A stretch of 64,000 nucleotides of DNA from Chelonoidis abingdonii (Eukaryota; Chordata; Testudines; Testudinidae): the NCBI RefSeq assembly GCF_003597395.2, contig NC_133778.1, positions 22,113,450 to 22,177,449 of the forward strand, read 5' to 3'. The notes under the pieces were generated by a model. It was not told the DNA's origin. It saw only the letters and a list, made by a program, of their open reading frames with translations, and searched no databases. The translations under genes were made by a program, and so were the position numbers. Below, one piece after another: positions 15,945 through 27,301 of this stretch; the first letter of the stretch is position 1; every line of letters starts with the position of its first letter.

Positions 15945-16380
15945 TGGCTGAAGAAGTGCGCCTTGTATTTGAAGGGGGAGGTGGTGAGGTTTGTGATGGT
16001 TCTTTGTTCCACAGTCTTGGACCGACCCTGAGTACGCTGTCTTCTGCACAGACGAGATTTGCCGTTATGGTAGAAAGTTCTATTTTGCCTGAAGAGTGGA
16101 GTTGTTGGCTAGAGTCTTCATCTCAGAACTTGAGTCTCTTTTAGATGTGCTGGGTTCAGGCCATTGAGCACCATGAAGATAAGATCTTAGATCTTAAATT
16201 TAACTTGATATTCCTTGGGAAGCCAGTGGAGAGCGCAGAGGACTGGTTTGATGTGCGTGCTCATGGTAGCTTGTGGTTGCTAAGAAAATGCATTGCAGTG
16301 TTTTGTTTTAGTTGAAGTTTCTTAAGGACTGATGGCTTCCTGCCCAGGTATATCATATTATTTTAGTCCAGATGGTAGGT
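15945..16380 (-). mobile_element. L2-clade LINE, antisense, 3' piece (left part of an interrupted copy)
   Basis: The + strand here is the reverse complement of the L2 copy at about 5780-6215. Examples are GCTGATGGCTTCCTGCCCAG against 5788-5830, GACTTCATCTCAGAACTTGAG-type sequence against 6000-6030, and GAGGTTTGTGATGGTTCTTTG against 6160. The piece stops at GATGGTAGGTGA, where CR1 sequence begins. Confidence 0.85.
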
Positions 16381-17575
16381 GAGGGCCTCTCATGGATCAG
16401 TAACTGGTTAAAAGATAGGAAACAAAGGGTAGAAATAAATGGTCAGTTTTCATAACGGAGAGAGGTAAATAATGGGATCCTCCAAGGGTCTGTACTGGAA
16501 ATTGTGCTGTTCAACATATTCATAAATGATCTGGAAAAGGGGACGAATAGTGAGGAGACAAAATTTGGAGACAACACAGAATTATTCAAGACATTTAAAT
16601 CCAAAACTGACTGAAGAGTTACAAAGGAATCTCACTAAATTGAGTGAGTGACAAAATGGCAGATGAAATTCAGTGCTGATGAATTGAAAATATTGCACAT
16701 TGGGGGAAAAAATCATCCTAACTATACATACAAAATGATGGAATCTAAATGTCCTGTTACCACACAGAAAAGAGACCTTAAAGTCATCATGGATAGTTCT
16801 CTAAAAACATCTGCTCAGTGTGCAGCAGCAGTCAATAAAAACCCTAACAATGTTAGGAACCCTTTGGGAAGGGATAGGTAATACGACAGAAAATATCACA
16901 ATGCCACTATATAAATTCATTGTACGCCCACACGTTGAATACTGCCTGCAGTTCTGGTCATCCCACCTCAGAAAAGATCCATTGGAATTGGAAAAGGTTC
17001 AGAGGACAACACAAATGATTGGGGTATGGAACAACTTCTGTACAAGGAGAGGTTAAAAACACTGTTCAATTTAGAAAGGATATGACTAAGGGGAGATTTG
17101 TTAGAGGTGTGTAAAATCATGAATAGTGTGGAAAAAGTGAATAAGGAAGTGTTATTTACTCTTTCACAAGAACTAGGGATCACCCAATGAAATTAATAGG
17201 CAGCAGGTTTAAAACAAACATATATAAGAACTTCTTCACACAATGCACAGTCAATCTGTGGGACATGTTGCCAGGGATGTTGAGAAGGCCAAAAGTATAA
17301 CTGGGTTCACAAAAGGATTAGATAAGCTCATGGAGGATAGATCCAGTGTCTGTTAGCCAAGATGGTCAATGACTCAACTCCATGCTTTGTGTGTCCCTGA
17401 ACCTCCATCTGCAAGAAGCTGAGAGTGGATGACGGGATAGATCACTCGATGGATCATGTTCTCTTCATTCCCTCTGAAGCGTCTGGTACTGGTCACTGTT
17501 GGAAAACAGGATATGTGGCTTGATGGATTGTTAGTCTGACAGCCAATGCATTAGTCATTCTTATGTTCATATTTC
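16381..17575 (+). mobile_element. CR1 LINE, sense, inserted into the antisense L2
   Basis: Starts with the CR1 reverse transcriptase C-terminal region (TGGTTAAAAGATAGGAAACA; frame TKWQMKFSADELKILHIG at 16651-16704), continues with the C-terminal REDLIRVYKFIV-type segment (PLYKFIVRPHVEYCLQFWSS, 16900-16959) and ends with the 3'UTR phrase TTAGTCATTCTTATGTTCAT. Frames are broken. L2 sequence of one orientation lies on both sides, so this CR1 is the younger insertion. Confidence 0.88.
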
Positions 17576-18210
17576 GTATAGGAAAGATAAAGCTCTATGT
17601 TATTACATATTTCTCACACTTAAGTTAGTATCATGTGTTCATTTCACCTACTGGCTGCATGTAGATGTTAAAAAGGGATGGAGAAAGAATTGATCCTTGT
17701 GAGACTCAACAAATGAGGGGTCTAGTGGTGAAGGAATAGTTTCCCATCAATATGGTTTGGACATGTCCCTCCAGGAAGGACTTTAACTATTTTAGCACAT
17801 TTCAGTGGACCTCTGCCATCTCTCGAGACAGCAGTAACTCGTAGCCAACAGTGTCAAATGTCAAATGCAGACAGGTCAAAGAAGATGAGAATGGATGTCT
17901 GCTCACCATCCATTTATTGCAGGAGACCATCGGTGGCACCAAAGCTGTTTCTGATCATGGCCTGGCCTGAATCCAGATTTTGGGGACTAGGATATTATTT
18001 TAAATTAGATGTTTGTAATTTATCTGTGGCTAGATTCTCTGTGAGCTTTCTCAGAAACAGAACGTTTGACACTGAGCAGTAGTTGGCGTGAACAAGTGTA
18101 TCAAAGAGGAAGGGTTTCTTCAGTGTCGATCTCTGGAAGAGAAGATTTCTTCCCTGAATTGGAATGCGTTGGCTATTTCAGGCATGACTTGCACCAGAAG
18201 CTCAAGACTT
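17576..18210 (-). mobile_element. L2-clade LINE, antisense, reverse transcriptase piece (right part of the interrupted copy)
   Basis: The + strand is the reverse complement of the L2 copy at about 4790-5446. TGTAGATGTTAAAAAGGGATGG matches the complement of 5310-5335, and the region 17858-18082 carries the same antisense shadow frame (DVC..., ARFSVSFLRNRTFDTEQ) as 4927-5151. About 340 bp of L2 (equal to 5446-5788) is missing between this piece and the left piece. On the minus strand it starts at VLELLVQVMPEIAN, equal to KVLEQLV..TEIAK in the first copy. Confidence 0.85.
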
Positions 18211-18355
18211 TTTTAAACTTTTGAGTTTTATGAATAAGTGTACATTTGGTATATTCACTTCAAGAAATTATGGACACCATAATGGAGTCCCAACCCAAGA
18301 TTTGTGAATCTGACACATGCCCTTATGGCTGGTGAAAAAAAGTGTCTGCAGTTTT
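18211..18355 (+). mobile_element. Inverted 5' segment of the same L2 copy
   Basis: This stretch aligns in direct orientation with about 4660-4790 of the sense L2 copy: GAATCTGACACATGCCCTTA followed by TGGCTGGTGAAAAAAAGTG, against GAATCTGACACCTGGCCTTC and TTGGCTGAGGAAAAAAAGTC. The neighbouring 17576-18210 piece aligns in reverse, and the two alignments meet at about the same L2 point (near 4787). That is the layout left by twin priming. Confidence 0.65.
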
Positions 18356-20779
18356 TTTTCTCTTAAAAAGTAGAGCATATAGGATGTGGAAGGCTGCTCA
18401 TTAATTCATTTAAGGCAAAATATAAACCCATCATAGTAATGTAAAAAGGAAGCTTCTTTTAGAATTGAGAATATTTGTATCTTGCATAAGATATCAGGGC
18501 AAACACTGAGGGATCTATGTGTCTATTTCCCATTAACTGTAGTGTGGTTACATGTGTGCATGGAGTATGGAAGACACACCTATAAAAATCAGAGCTCAGC
18601 TGTGTGCAGCCGTTATATTTGCCCTAGCAAGAGCGATTATGTTTTAGGTTAAAAATGTCTGTGAAGGCGATTACAATAGCTGAAGTAAAAGTGTAAATTA
18701 AGTACGTAAGAAAATTAAGATACACATCTTCTCATCTTGTAAAATTACACGGGGGTGATCTGCAAATTTTCATTTACACATTTACTGTGTTGTTAATATT
18801 TACCATTGTGCAGGATGAATTGAATAGTTCCTTCTCACTCTAAATCACCATCGTGTGACTCAGAAGTGTTTTCTTTTCTCTAAATGACACTTAGTAAAAA
18901 GATTTTTTCTAAGTGCTCTTGGCTGAAACAAACCAAAGGAATCAAACAGCTTCAAGGTCATTTAGTAGATCGCTTTTACTCGCTGTTGCAGAAGAAAAGC
19001 TATGGGCTTGCTATTTCATCAGGCTAGGGTATAATGCCAGCTCCAAAAGCACTGGAAACCCTTAACTGTAGTGGTTCTCAGTGTTGCCTCTTCAGACTCC
19101 TAAGTGTTTCTAGCACACCGCATCTTCCACTTTATTCCTTTCTTAGAGCATTCAGTTCTTCAAGTTCTTTCTTTTTTTTTAGTTAGTAAGTGCACAGTTA
19201 AATCGTTAAGTGCAGTAAAAGCAGAATGAGACCTTGATTTCAATCAAGAGGTCAAGGATCCAAACCTGAAGAGTTTGCCAGATAACTGTGTATGTGCACT
19301 ATTTAAAGAGATTCAGCTAGTCCTTGCTGTTTGGAAGAATGTGTGTGTATTAGTAGGAGGAGAAAAGAGAAGGTTAAGGTATGTGTGAAGTAAACACAAG
19401 CTGCTGTAAAACAGTTCAAGTGGTGTTGATTCATCAACCAAACGAGTGGGAGGGAAAACAAAGATCCATGACAGGTACAGTTGGGTTTGGAGAATAAATA
19501 GCTATGTAACTTCATTGCAATAATCTCTAGCTCTCTCTGAAAGGGAAGATTTCTGCACTTAGTTTGGTGCTTTTAATTTCACATCTCCATTTCTTTGTTA
19601 TGGTTTCATTTCTACTTCACAGTTAGTGGTTTGTACAGTAGAACTCATTTCATATCTGAAATTAGTGAGTTTGTAAATATAAATCTCCACACATCCCTTT
19701 TAATAAAAAGTAAAAAGTTTTTTTTTGTTTTTTTAAAAAACTGGATATAAGCAACAGTTAGCATTTAGGGTCAAGTTTTGCCCTTGGATATCACTGTGAG
19801 GCATTGGGACCAGTACATGCACATCCAAGGCCAGATTTGGTTAATAGAATATAAAACCAAATAAAACAAAAACCAAACAAGCAAAAAAAAAAAAGAAAAT
19901 CACACGCACTGCGGTAAATGCAAAATAGAAAGGGGCTTCTAAATTACTAATGATGTCGCAAACTAAATGCAGCCAATGGTATTTAAATATGTTTCCTATT
20001 ATCTGCTAATGTCTGTTTTAATAAAACAGTGGGAACTAAATGGTTGCTTCTTAATCAAAACCATGATTTCCCAAACATAAGCTATGTGATTCTGTTACAA
20101 ATTGCCACATATAGATAGATCTCCTAGGTCAAACTTTTTTCCTTTCTTGTAGAAATAAATAAACAGTAAAATAATTATACACTCTGGAAGATCAAAGTAA
20201 ATATGACTAAAGCAATGCAGAAATAAAAATGTCCTCTGGAATAAAAAGAAGAAAAGCATCAGGTTGCAGAGTATATCGTTAATGTTTAAATAAATATAAG
20301 AACGTGAACAATCAATAATTTGATATCATTAGCAACAGATGTCAAAACTATATACAAATGGAATTGTATGAAATTTGAAGTAAACATTCTTAGTGTGCAT
20401 TCTGTTGAGCTTACTAAAAACACAGCTAAATTATTTATGCTTATAATTTTTAAAAGTTTTCCGTTAATTCAGCTCAGAATGTTAATTTTCTCTTTTGTCA
20501 AGGCCATGATAGAATAAGGTTCTGGCTTGACGCTCCTACTCCCGTCTACCAGCCCCTTTAAAGTTTGAAGAAATTAACAGTTTACTCAGTAGCACAAGAG
20601 TTAGTATACATACTGATAACTGGAATTTACTAGTGTAAGAATGGAGATTTTTTCATCTTTTCCCGGCTGTTGGTCTAGCATTCTGTATGTGTGTTTAGGC
20701 ATGGGTGAATGGAACAGTAGGATGGAAAAGATCAGGAAAAATCTTTTTGGTATATAAGTATGATATATACTGTGTATGT

Positions 20780-21140
20780 CAGTGGTTCTCAGTTAGGGGC
20801 CCCCTGGGAGGCTGTGAGCAGGTTTCAGGGGGGCTGCCCAGCAGGGCCAGTGTTAGACTTGCTGCGGCCCAGGGTAGAAAGCTGATGTCCCACTGCAGAG
20901 GGCTAAAGCCAGAGGCCCTGAGAACTTCCACCTGGGTTTGAAGCTGAAGCCTGAGCAACTTAACTTCCTGGGGGCCCCTGTGGCATTGGGCCTGAGACAG
21001 TTACACTGCTTGTTATCCCTGATGCCAGTCCTTGCTTTTATATGCAGAAAACTAGTTGTGGCACAGGTGGGCCATGGAGTTTTTATAGCATGTTGTGGGG
21101 GGAGGGGGATGCTCAGAAAGAAAAAGGTTGAGAACCTCTG
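20780..21140. mobile_element. hAT-type (Charlie-like) non-autonomous element, 361 bp
   Basis: Ends CAGTGGTTCTCA and TGAGAACCTCTG are inverted copies, and the 8-bp flanks GTGTATGT (20772-20779 and 21141-21148) are identical. A second member of the family, with similar interior (GCATGTTGTGGGG / GCATGTTGGGAGG and GAAAAAGGTTGAGAACC), lies at 49512-49812. Confidence 0.93.
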
Positions 21141-21825
21141 GTGTATGTAATTGGGAGAAGAGGGCTTGTATTAATACAGTGCTAACTTTAAAAATTGGGA
21201 AACTAGAAAGTTAATGTTCTCAGTAACGTTCTCTTTGCCACACAGCACATATGTAATAATTTAGATATAATATTTGACAGTTTAATTACCGATCAAAACT
21301 ATACACAGGATATGCAAGATGGAGTGAGTTAATGCTACTACATGCCTCTTTTATTTAACTTTTGATTTTAAATTTTCACTTTTTTAAGATTACAGGACTA
21401 CTTCCTCATTTACACTGAGGCCCTTTGCACTACCCTAATAGTGGAAAGAGGCCTTGAAGTGGATGTAAAATTACCCCACAAGGCCCTTTGAATTCCCAGA
21501 GCAGAAGAAAAGGGTCTCGTGTACATGAGAATCAGGCCCACAGTTTTTAAGGAGGACTGCAACACTGAACACAAACATCTCCTATGGAAGTTTATGGAAG
21601 CAATGGATGTTCAGACCCTTTGAAATTTAGGATCTGAATAATTAGTTTAATATTTCTCAGCAGAATACAATATGAATGAAGCCCACTCTTTGGTCCAAAA
21701 GTGATGAGATCTTCTCTCAGTCTTCTCTGTTTGTGTTTCAAAATCCAGCATAAATGTTTTTTTTCTAGTCCATATGTAAATAAAACATAAAATTTGTTCA
21801 AATGCATTGAAATGACTTAGATGTT

Positions 21826-22795
21826 GGCATAGAAAGTACGCTTATTAAGTTTGCAGACAATACCAAACTGGGAGGGATTGCAACTGGTTTGGAGGACAGG
21901 GTCAAAATTCAAAATGATTTGGACAAATTGGAGAAATGGTCTGAGGTAAACCGGATGAAGTTCAATAAGACAAATGCAAAGTGCTCCACTTAGGAGAGAA
22001 CAATCAGTTTCACACATACAGAGATGGGAAGAGACTGTCTAGGAAGGAGTATTGGCAGAAAGGAGAATCTAGGGTGTCATAGTGCGACCACAAGCTAAAT
22101 ATTGCCGTCAACAGTGTGATGCTGATGTTGCAAAAAAAGCAAAATGTGATTCTGGGATGCATTAACAAGGGTGTGTTGTAAACAAGACACCGAGGAAGTC
22201 CATTCTTCCACTCTAACTTCTGCAGCTGGTTAGGCCTCAAAACTGGAGTTATTGCTGTCCAGTTCTGGCACCGGCATTTCACAAGGAAGAGGTGTGAGTA
22301 AATTGTGAGAGAGTCGCCGAGATGAGTCAGCCTAAGGCATGTTAATAGGTCTTGGAGAACATGACCTATGATAGGAAGGCTGACAAGAATTGGGTTTTAT
22401 TTAGTATGGAAAAGAGAAGACTGAGAAGGGGACATGAATAGCAGTTTCAGTATCTAAAAGGGATGTCATCAAGGAGGAGGAGAGAAAAACTTGTTCACCT
22501 TATTCCTCTAAATGACAGCAACAAGAAGCAATGGGCTTAAACTGCAGCAAGGGAGATTTAGGTTGGTCATTAGGAAAAAGTTCCTAACTGTGCAGGGTAG
22601 TTTAAACACTGGAATAAATTGGCCTCGGAGAGGTTGTGTGGAATTCTCCATCTCTGGAGATATTTAAGAGTAGGTTAGATAAATGTTTATCAGGGATGGT
22701 CTAGACAGTATTTGGTCCTGCCATGAGGGCAGGGGACTGGACTCGATGACTTCTCGAGGTCCCTTCCAGTCCTAGAGTCTATGAATCTATGAAAG
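21826..22795 (+). mobile_element. CR1 LINE, sense, about 1 kb of 3' end
   Basis: Begins with the CR1 segment AAGTTTGCAGACAATACCAA and GGGAGGGATTGCAACTGG, passes CAGTTTCACACATACAGAGATGG, a 3'UTR with GAGGTTGTGTGGAATTCTCC, and ends at the tip GAGGTCCCTTCCAGTCCTAG plus TCTATGAATCTATGAAA. Frames are broken by indels. Confidence 0.9.
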
Positions 22796-24128
22796 GCAAA
22801 AGCCATTATCTGCAATGAGTTAAAGCAGAAATAATTGCATTTGCATTATTTGCTTTGTTTTGTGCATGATTCTACAGCACTTAACACAGACTTACTTGGA
22901 TTCTCTGTTTGTAAAAATTAAAGAATACATACATAAAAAACTGTGTGTAAACAGACAACAATATTTCAAAGCAATCAAAAGCATTTCCAAGGAATGAAAT
23001 TCATAGAAATAATTCATTGTCCAGTGTCATTTTGGTAATTTTTGTTAATGGTCTTTCAGCTATCTGTTTTTAAAAGATATATTGCCTTCCCAAGGTTAGT
23101 TTTATAGGAAAGACAATCACTCCTTTATTACTGAAGTGTTTTGGTTTTTTTTTAGTACTGTGAATATTTTCTCTTTCCTTGAGAATTTGGGCTCAGGCTT
23201 GGGGGAGAGAGGCGAGCAACAAATATGATGTGACCTTAAAACAAGCTAAAAACATCTTTTGTTGGTCCAGGTAATAAGAGTCGTCTTTATCCCTAACATC
23301 AGAGACCATCAGGAGCTAGCTGTTGCAGGAAAGAGGATACATATCTTCCTTAAATTGAGGATAATCTATGTTGTCTTATCTTTTTTGGATCCTCTGTGGT
23401 TTTCAGATATTGTTGTAGGCTCTGTTATTTTTTGAAAACTTGTTTACAGCCTCAGAAAGACGGACAGAGAATTTTTTTTTTTGAACACAGGCCTTGGTAG
23501 CAGTTGCAGGATTAGAGAGTTTAGAAGCAGCAGCATTTGCATGAGTTTCTGGCTTTCCTGCTCTCAGGCTGACAGAACTCAGTTTCCCATACAAGGCAGC
23601 AACTGCCAAGGGAACACTGAAAATTCCTATTACTTTCTTTAAGAACTATTTTGAATTGTTCATCTGAAACATTGTTGCTTCTTAGAAAGATGGTAGTTCT
23701 TTTCCATCCAAGATTTTTACTTTAAATTGCCCTATGTACTAATATTTTCTTTGGGTTTCGACATTTCAGATGACTAGTTACACTCATTATCAATTTAGAT
23801 ACTTAAATAACTGATTTAAGAATTTGCAGTTTCTTTGGGATTTTTTGGTTGTACTTTAGTTGTTGATCTGGAGCTAAGCCAAAACGAGGCGTTTCAGTTC
23901 AGCTGACGGCTCTTCCTCCTGCTATAAAAATCTGAACCTTTTCTTTTGTTTACTTTTGTACATTCAATGCTGAAATTGAATTCAATAGGTTTTTTTCATT
24001 CATTTTTTTTTTTTGAAGAAAATAAAGAAACTATCGGTCTTGATGATGTTAGCATTTCGATGGCCCATGGAGGCTTTGAAAGGTCACAGCTCATTGAGGG
24101 ATGAGCTCACATCTTTAATGCTGTTAAG

Positions 24129-24370
24129 CAGGGCCAGCGCTTCCATTTAGGTGACCTAGGCGGTTGCCTAGGGTGCCAGGATTTGGGGGGGTGGCATTTT
24201 GCCGCCCTTGGCAGTTCGGTGGCAGGGGGTCCTTCTGTGCTCCGGGTCTTCGGTGGCAATTCTGCAGCGGGTCCTTCACTCACTCCGGGATCCACCGCCG
24301 AAGTGCTCCGAAGACCGAAAGCGCAGAAGGACCCCTGCCTAGGGCGCCAAAAACCCTGGCGCTGCTCCTG
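24129..24370. mobile_element. hAT-type MITE, 242 bp, with exact target duplication
   Basis: Ends CAGGGCCAGCGC and GCGCTGCTCCTG are inverted. The 8-bp flanks CTGTTAAG (24121-24128 and 24371-24378) are identical. The subterminal CCTAGGCGGTTGCCTAGGGTG and CTGCCTAGGGCGCC motifs are shared with the larger hAT element at 7954-8629, so the two belong to one family. No open frame of note. Confidence 0.93.
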
Positions 24371-26224
24371 CTGTTAAGCTGTAGACTATTTTCAGCTATG
24401 CTGCTTTGATGGGACAGTAGGGCATTGGTTTACATTGAGACTGTTGTATCTTTGCAATGGAAAAAGATAGAGTCTTAATTTTTTTTTAAATCAGAGTATA
24501 GAATTGACAGAACGGGCAGGATACAGCAACCATTATAGATATCTAAAAATTGTCTACACCTTTTCAAACCCACATTTCTTTTTCTCCTGTCCCTGATGTT
24601 ATGACATTTTTTATTTTTAAGGACTGTGTTGTGTGTGGTTCAATGGGACACAGCCTGCCCAATGCATTGGATTCCAGAACCCATAAGCAGTGGCCCTTGT
24701 GGCTGTTAAGCAGGATGGAGAGAAGTAGAACTGGCTGAACTATTTTGAAATTTGAATTTTGATGAAAAAGGCATGTGTGGGAATTTAAACTTTGCAGAAT
24801 TTTATTCCTGTTTTTTGACTGCTCTAGAAAGAATGGGAAGTCCTTACAGCTCCCAGTGTGTTGTCACTGCTAGGTGTCTGCTTAAAAATGTTAACAGATG
24901 CTCACTAAGCATGCTCAGAAGTGAGTTGTCAATTTTTTTCCGTTTTTGTTTTAAAAACTTTTTATTTTCCAAATTAACTAAGAGATACTTTCTCATTGTG
25001 GAGCAGTCACATGCCAAAACTGGAGTTTTGCTCAGCCATTTTTGAATTATTGGGGAGCAAAGTAAAAAATCTTTCTTCCTCCCCTCCCTGACACTGGTTA
25101 TCCCAGAGTGTCTTATTTTTTTCAGATCCTTTTTGCGACATTCTGCAGGTTAAATAGGACACACTACCATTCAAATCCAGTATTTATAACTATGTGCAGT
25201 TCCCCCCCGCCACCTTTAAAATTAAAAATAAATAAATAAAGCGTAGAACTTTTTTGGTCACAAATAATTAAAAAAATGGTTGAGTGGATTTTTCACACAC
25301 TTAACAACAAAACCAGACCCCAACTTCTAGTCTCAGGCCAGTTAAGGAAATTTCAGCCCCAAAGGAGAATTTTTGAGAAAGTTAGCAGCAGGTGAAAATG
25401 AGAATAGAAAAGGAACTCTAGACTAAGTTTGAAAATACCCATATCTGTTGCTGGGGCAAAAAGTGCAGCACTGGTGTATCCTGATCATTGGAACTGCAGA
25501 TTATACAAAATGTATTTCTGTCACTGAATTATATTTATTCAGCACTCCAGTCATCTGATGTTTTTAGAGGTGTCTCTTAATAAATTACATGGGTAAGCCA
25601 TTCTTCCCGATGACTGCTAGCAATGGGATTCAGAAAGTGATTTCCACCCACAGCACACTTTGCACAATTGGTCAGGTATGGTTTGGGAGGTGCATCATCC
25701 ATGGTAGATCACTGCCTAACTATAGGAAAGATGTATAACTACCAGGACAATTTACCCAGTCATAGGCATTTCTATATGGGACAAGAGCAATGGTCCATCT
25801 AGATTAACAGTTTCTGTGTTTCTGTAAAATTATTCTGACAATGTTTGTTTTTCTTCGTCTTCATTTTTATTCAGGCTGACTGGCATGTAAAGCTCCTCTC
25901 TGTATCATATGAACTTGCAGTTAGCATATCTTGCCTGTGAACTAGACTGCACATAGTTATAAATGGCTGGATTCGAATGGCAGTGTGTCCTATTTAACTT
26001 GTAGAATGGTGCAAAAGAGAGCTGAAAAAATAAAACACTCTGGGATAACCAGTGGGATTCCCTGGGTTGTGCAATTATAGGATGGAAATTTAGCCTCGTA
26101 TGTTTAAACAGAATTAAAAGAAACAAAGAGCCTTATCCAATACACTGTGAAATCTATGGGAGACTTTCCATTATTCCAGCTGGATCAAGCCCTTAGTGTG
26201 AGAGAGAGAGGAGGTAGAGTCTCA

Positions 26225-27301
26225 GGCCAGGTCTACACTGCGACTTTAAATCGGTTTAATGGCCGATATACCGATTTAACGCTGTATCCGTTCACACGAC
26301 GTCGTCATTAATATCGAGTTAAACGGCTCCTTAAATCGATTTCGGAACTCCTCCCAAACAAGAGCGAGTAGCGCTAATCGATAGTGATAACTCGGATTAG
26401 GGTTCGTGTGGGACGGAAATCGACGTTATTGGCCTCCGGGCGGCATCCCAGAGTGCAGACTGAACCGCCTCTGGAAGCAATCTGAACCGGATGCGCGGGC
26501 AGGTAAACAGGAAAGCCACGCGAACTTTTGAATTACATTTCCGTGCTGGCCCCAGCGTGGGAGCTCTGATACGCAGCACGGCTGGCGATGCAGTCTGAAA
26601 CGAAAAAGAGCTCCAGCATAGACCGTACGGGAGATCTAAGGTCTGATCGATGTAGGGGAGACAATTGTTGTATCCAGCTCCGTTACAGAACAACGAAATC
26701 CAAAGCGTTGAATAAAAACTCCAGGATACACAGCGCTGCCGTACAAGCGTACGGGAAGCAGAGACTCAAATGACGCTCATGAAGGGAGGGAGGGGGTACT
26801 GAGGATCCAGCTATCCCACAGTCCACAGCAGTCTCTGAAAAGTATTTGCATTCTGCTGGAGCTCCCAATGTCTGTAAGGTTAAACACAGTGTCTGGCGTG
26901 GTCAGGAACAGCTCCCTCAGTTTAATCCCCCCCCACCACGTGAAAAAAAAGGGAAAGATTGTGTGCGAATGGCGTTTGGCTCAATGCACTCCGGAAAAGG
27001 CGCCAAAGGGTTGTCTGCCCTGCCTACAAGGGAGCGGTGAGGCTGTACGCCAGCACCACCCGGGGCAATGTTTCTGCCCCATCAGGCACTGTGCTCTCAA
27101 CACGGAAGTGGGAACTATGGGATAGCTGAGGAACAGCTACCCACAGTGCACAGCTCCTGAAATCGATGGTAGCTCTGGACCGTGGACGCAAACAATCGAT
27201 TTCGGGATCCCACTGTGGACACGCTAAACCGATTTTATGAGATCTGTTTTGTAATATCGGTTTAAGCTAATTCGAAATAATCGTGCAGTGTAGACGTACC
27301 C
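26225..27301. mobile_element. Harbinger-like non-autonomous element, 1077 bp, copy 1
   Basis: Ends GGCCAGGTCTACACTGC and GCAGTGTAGACGTACC are inverted and flanked by an exact TCA duplication (26222-26224, 27302-27304). Subterminal TTTAAATCGGTTTAATGG pairs with AAACCGATTTTATG near the other end. A near-identical copy in the opposite orientation is at 47865-49039. Short frames inside are not conserved between copies, so it looks non-coding. Superfamily is inferred from the 3-bp T-N-A duplication. Confidence 0.88.

Noticed and set aside
26397..27125. Several open frames of 60-98 residues inside the 1.08-kb Harbinger-like element, considered as a transposase or captured gene
   Set aside because: They overlap one another in different frames, show no DDE or Myb-like pattern, and are not preserved in the second copy at 47865-49039.
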